This document shows, in pieces, positions 44,111 through 45,297 of a stretch of DNA of 45,297 nucleotides. The stretch spans positions 356-45,652 of the forward strand of contig NZ_BSPW01000019.1 of NCBI RefSeq assembly GCF_030161235.1, given 5' to 3'. The notes beneath the pieces were generated by a model. It made no database searches, was not told where the DNA came from, and saw nothing but the letters and a program-made list of their open reading frames with translations. A program made the translations under genes and the position numbers. How positions within the stretch are numbered: the first letter of the stretch is position 1; every line of letters begins with the position of its first letter. Origin of the DNA: Vibrio zhanjiangensis. GTDB lineage: Bacteria > Pseudomonadota > Gammaproteobacteria > Enterobacterales > Vibrionaceae.

Positions 44111-44460
44111 AAAGTTGTACATAGTTAAAAAGACAAACATGAATGCATATAGTGCATATATCCCGATTAAGGATGAGCAAAACATACGGCATAATCAGTA
44201 TGCATTCAAGCTCATAGCATTCCAATTTGCTTTGTGAGTTAGAGTATTTACTATTTTCTCTAGTTTTCGCACAAAGAAGATCAATATAAGTGATTAATTT
44301 ATAACAAGTACTAAGGATTTATCTCGCCGTACACAAAAGCCTAACCTGAACCCAAATCCAAAATAGACACACTTTTTAAGTGTTTTTATCAATATGAAAT
44401 CAATATAGCATCCCAATACACTCTTTTGAGTTATCCAATATTTACCAATAGGCACATATA

Positions 44461-44865
44461 ATGAGAATAAAAACCCTAGCAGCGTGCACTGCAGCATTTA
44501 TCGCCATGTCGAGCCAAGCTCAAACCTCAACCTACATCTATTGTGGCTTAAAAGATGGTAGTGATTGGGAATGGCACTTTGATAACAACGACAATTACTC
44601 TATCATTTCAGGACGATGGGCAAGAATTACCCAAGCTAATGGACGATACTTCAATGTGTTTCGAGTCAGTGAGTCTGACTTACAAGCTTTGGCATTAAGC
44701 TGCCCTGCCGGTTATCAGCCTCAGCCTGCTGATGCTGGCACCTCTCACTGGGAAGTTTTTGAGGTATTTCGGAATGATGGTTCGCGCTATATCATCGACT
44801 CATATCGAACTTACTATACTTTAGGTAGCTCGACAGTAGCCGCTAATTTTCAGCTGCGAGTCTAG
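44461..44865 (+). CDS. Small secreted hypothetical protein
   Basis: A 134-residue protein with a signal peptide (MRIKTLAACTAAFIAMSSQA, cleavage before QTSTYI). The mature part is rich in aromatic residues and short strands, with two cysteines (YCGLKDG and LSCPAGYQ) that could form a disulfide in the periplasm or outside. No family recognised. It stands alone, followed by a hairpin. Confidence 0.65.
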   Translation: MRIKTLAACTAAFIAMSSQAQTSTYIYCGLKDGSDWEWHFDNNDNYSIISGRWARITQANGRYFNVFRVSESDLQALALSCPAGYQPQPADAGTSHWEVFEVFRNDGSRYIIDSYRTYYTLGSSTVAANFQLRV

Positions 44866-44877
44866 CGACTACTCACT

Positions 44878-44896
44878 TGCCAGCCTCTGGCTGGCA
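44878..44896. terminator. Hairpin after the secreted protein gene
   Basis: TGCCAGCC (44878-44885) pairs with GGCTGGCA (44889-44896) around a 3-base loop, 12 bases after the stop codon. A T-run is lacking, so termination may depend on Rho or be weak. Confidence 0.55.
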
Positions 44897-44920
44897 CCAT
44901 TAAACTCTATTATTATGGAC

Positions 44921-44961
44921 AAAAAAAATGCTGACCCGAAGTGTGAGTTGGGAGTCAGCAT
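44921..44961 (-). terminator. Rho-independent terminator, leftward
   Basis: ATGCTGAC (44928-44935) pairs with GTCAGCAT (44954-44961), followed on the minus strand by eight T. It belongs to a leftward transcript from the right of the window or from the last 330 bases. Confidence 0.7.
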
Positions 44962-45297
44962 AGTTCCATGAAGCAAATGAAAACAATCAAAAATTACCCA
45001 TAGGAGCGATTATCCTAAAACACAGGATTTAAATCTCAACACATATACGTCGCAAATGTGTTTGCTTGTTATAATTTGCACTTTACCGCACTCTTTAAAG
45101 TAAAAACGCCATTTCTTGCCAAAAGACAATGTGACCAACCTCTCTTATAGACTCAATCACCAAAAGCTAGTGAGCGAGAAGTCATCTAAGTGAGCAGTTT
45201 TGTCCAATAACATGACACATGATTAACTTGAGTCCTGTGATCACCAAGCGATTCTGTCGTACCTTAATTACCAAGCGACTTTGTCATTACGTTAACT
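44962..45297. other. Right-edge intergenic region
   Basis: No gene recognised. It contains the two direct repeats at 45243-45295. The window ends before any further feature can be judged. Confidence 0.5.
45243..45295. repeat. Two tandem 25-26 bp imperfect repeats
   Basis: ACCAAGCGATTCTGTCGTAC (from 45243) and ACCAAGCGACTTTGTCATTA (from 45270) repeat at a 27-base period, each followed by a TTAA-containing tail. Such repeats can mark the end of an insertion sequence where transposase binds, but the window stops here. Confidence 0.5.

Larger units (their letters stand above)
43195..44460. other. Long intergenic region with leftward terminators
   Basis: About 1.27 kb without a convincing gene. 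It holds three minus-strand rho-independent terminators (43460-43488, 43792-43826, 44081-44110), listed separately, and a minus-strand TATAAT near 43745. A 43-codon stop-free minus-strand frame lies between the first two; I do not call it. Confidence 0.5.

Noticed and set aside
44294..44497. 67-codon minus-strand frame opposite the secreted protein start
   Set aside because: Overlaps the signal peptide coding region of a better supported gene and lacks a ribosome site.
1..45297. CRISPR arrays and tRNA genes
   Set aside because: No regularly spaced 25-40 base repeat array and no cloverleaf-like sequence was found on either strand by eye; a dedicated scan was not possible.

Overview
The window most likely comes from a Vibrio chromosome. 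The left flank carries a ribosomal RNA operon leader, a cysJ-cysI-cysH sulfate assimilation operon, a Vibrio-type outer membrane barrel gene, and pspG beside dusA. This species call is inferred from gene content and protein recognition only.

Layout. (1) 1-7.4 kb is core chromosome: the promoters and leader of an rRNA operon that runs out of the window to the left, cysHIJ, a small orphan gene, an outer membrane protein gene, pspG with a sigma-54 promoter, and dusA. (2) About 7.4-39.27 kb is a genomic island inserted in the 5' part of dusA. Its ends share a 15 bp near-identical repeat (7434-7448 and 39259-39273). A dusA-type tyrosine integrase lies just inside the left end. The displaced old start of dusA (GTG start, frame reading RFSIAPMLD) survives at the right end. 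(3) 39.3-45.3 kb lies outside the island. It holds a large putative toxin with a small membrane protein (possible effector-immunity pair), a stop-split small ORF, a long intergenic stretch with several leftward terminators, and a small secreted protein.

The island is an SGI1-like integrative mobilizable element. Its backbone runs, with SGI1-like synteny, as: traN, sgaC and sgaD (FlhC/FlhD-type activators), small genes, traG, traH, a set of small conserved unknowns, mpsB and mpsA (tyrosine-recombinase-like mobilization protein), a GC-rich hairpin region that is the likely oriT, a PrtN-family gene that is probably the excision factor rdfN, and a primase-type rep. Elements of this kind in dusA are known to be mobilized by IncC plasmids. 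The TraN/TraG/TraH they encode substitute for plasmid subunits, and SgaC/SgaD work with or like the IncC activator AcaCD. Four leftward promoters (traN, traH, rdfN, and a gene upstream of mpsA) share a TGCCC-N5-(G/T)GG motif, which I propose as the activator box.

Cargo. Next to the integrase are an AIPR-type putative phage-defence gene and a small acidic protein. A type VI secretion module follows: vgrG, a DUF4123 adaptor and a LysM-domain putative effector, converging on an SUMF1-fold lipoprotein that may be the immunity protein. Between the oriT region and rdfN is an AT-rich cassette of three unknown genes, led by a CoiA-like nuclease behind a 32 bp palindrome.

The most striking non-coding structure is upstream of rep. 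An antisense RNA candidate, a UUGGCG loop, a hairpin that hides the Shine-Dalgarno sequence, a near-complement to the loop, and a 25-codon leader peptide overlapping the rep start together look like the IncI/IncB/IncL-M type pseudoknot switch, here on a chromosomal island with a primase-type Rep. A perfect 20 bp palindrome occurs both upstream of rep and in the 32.6 kb regulatory region.
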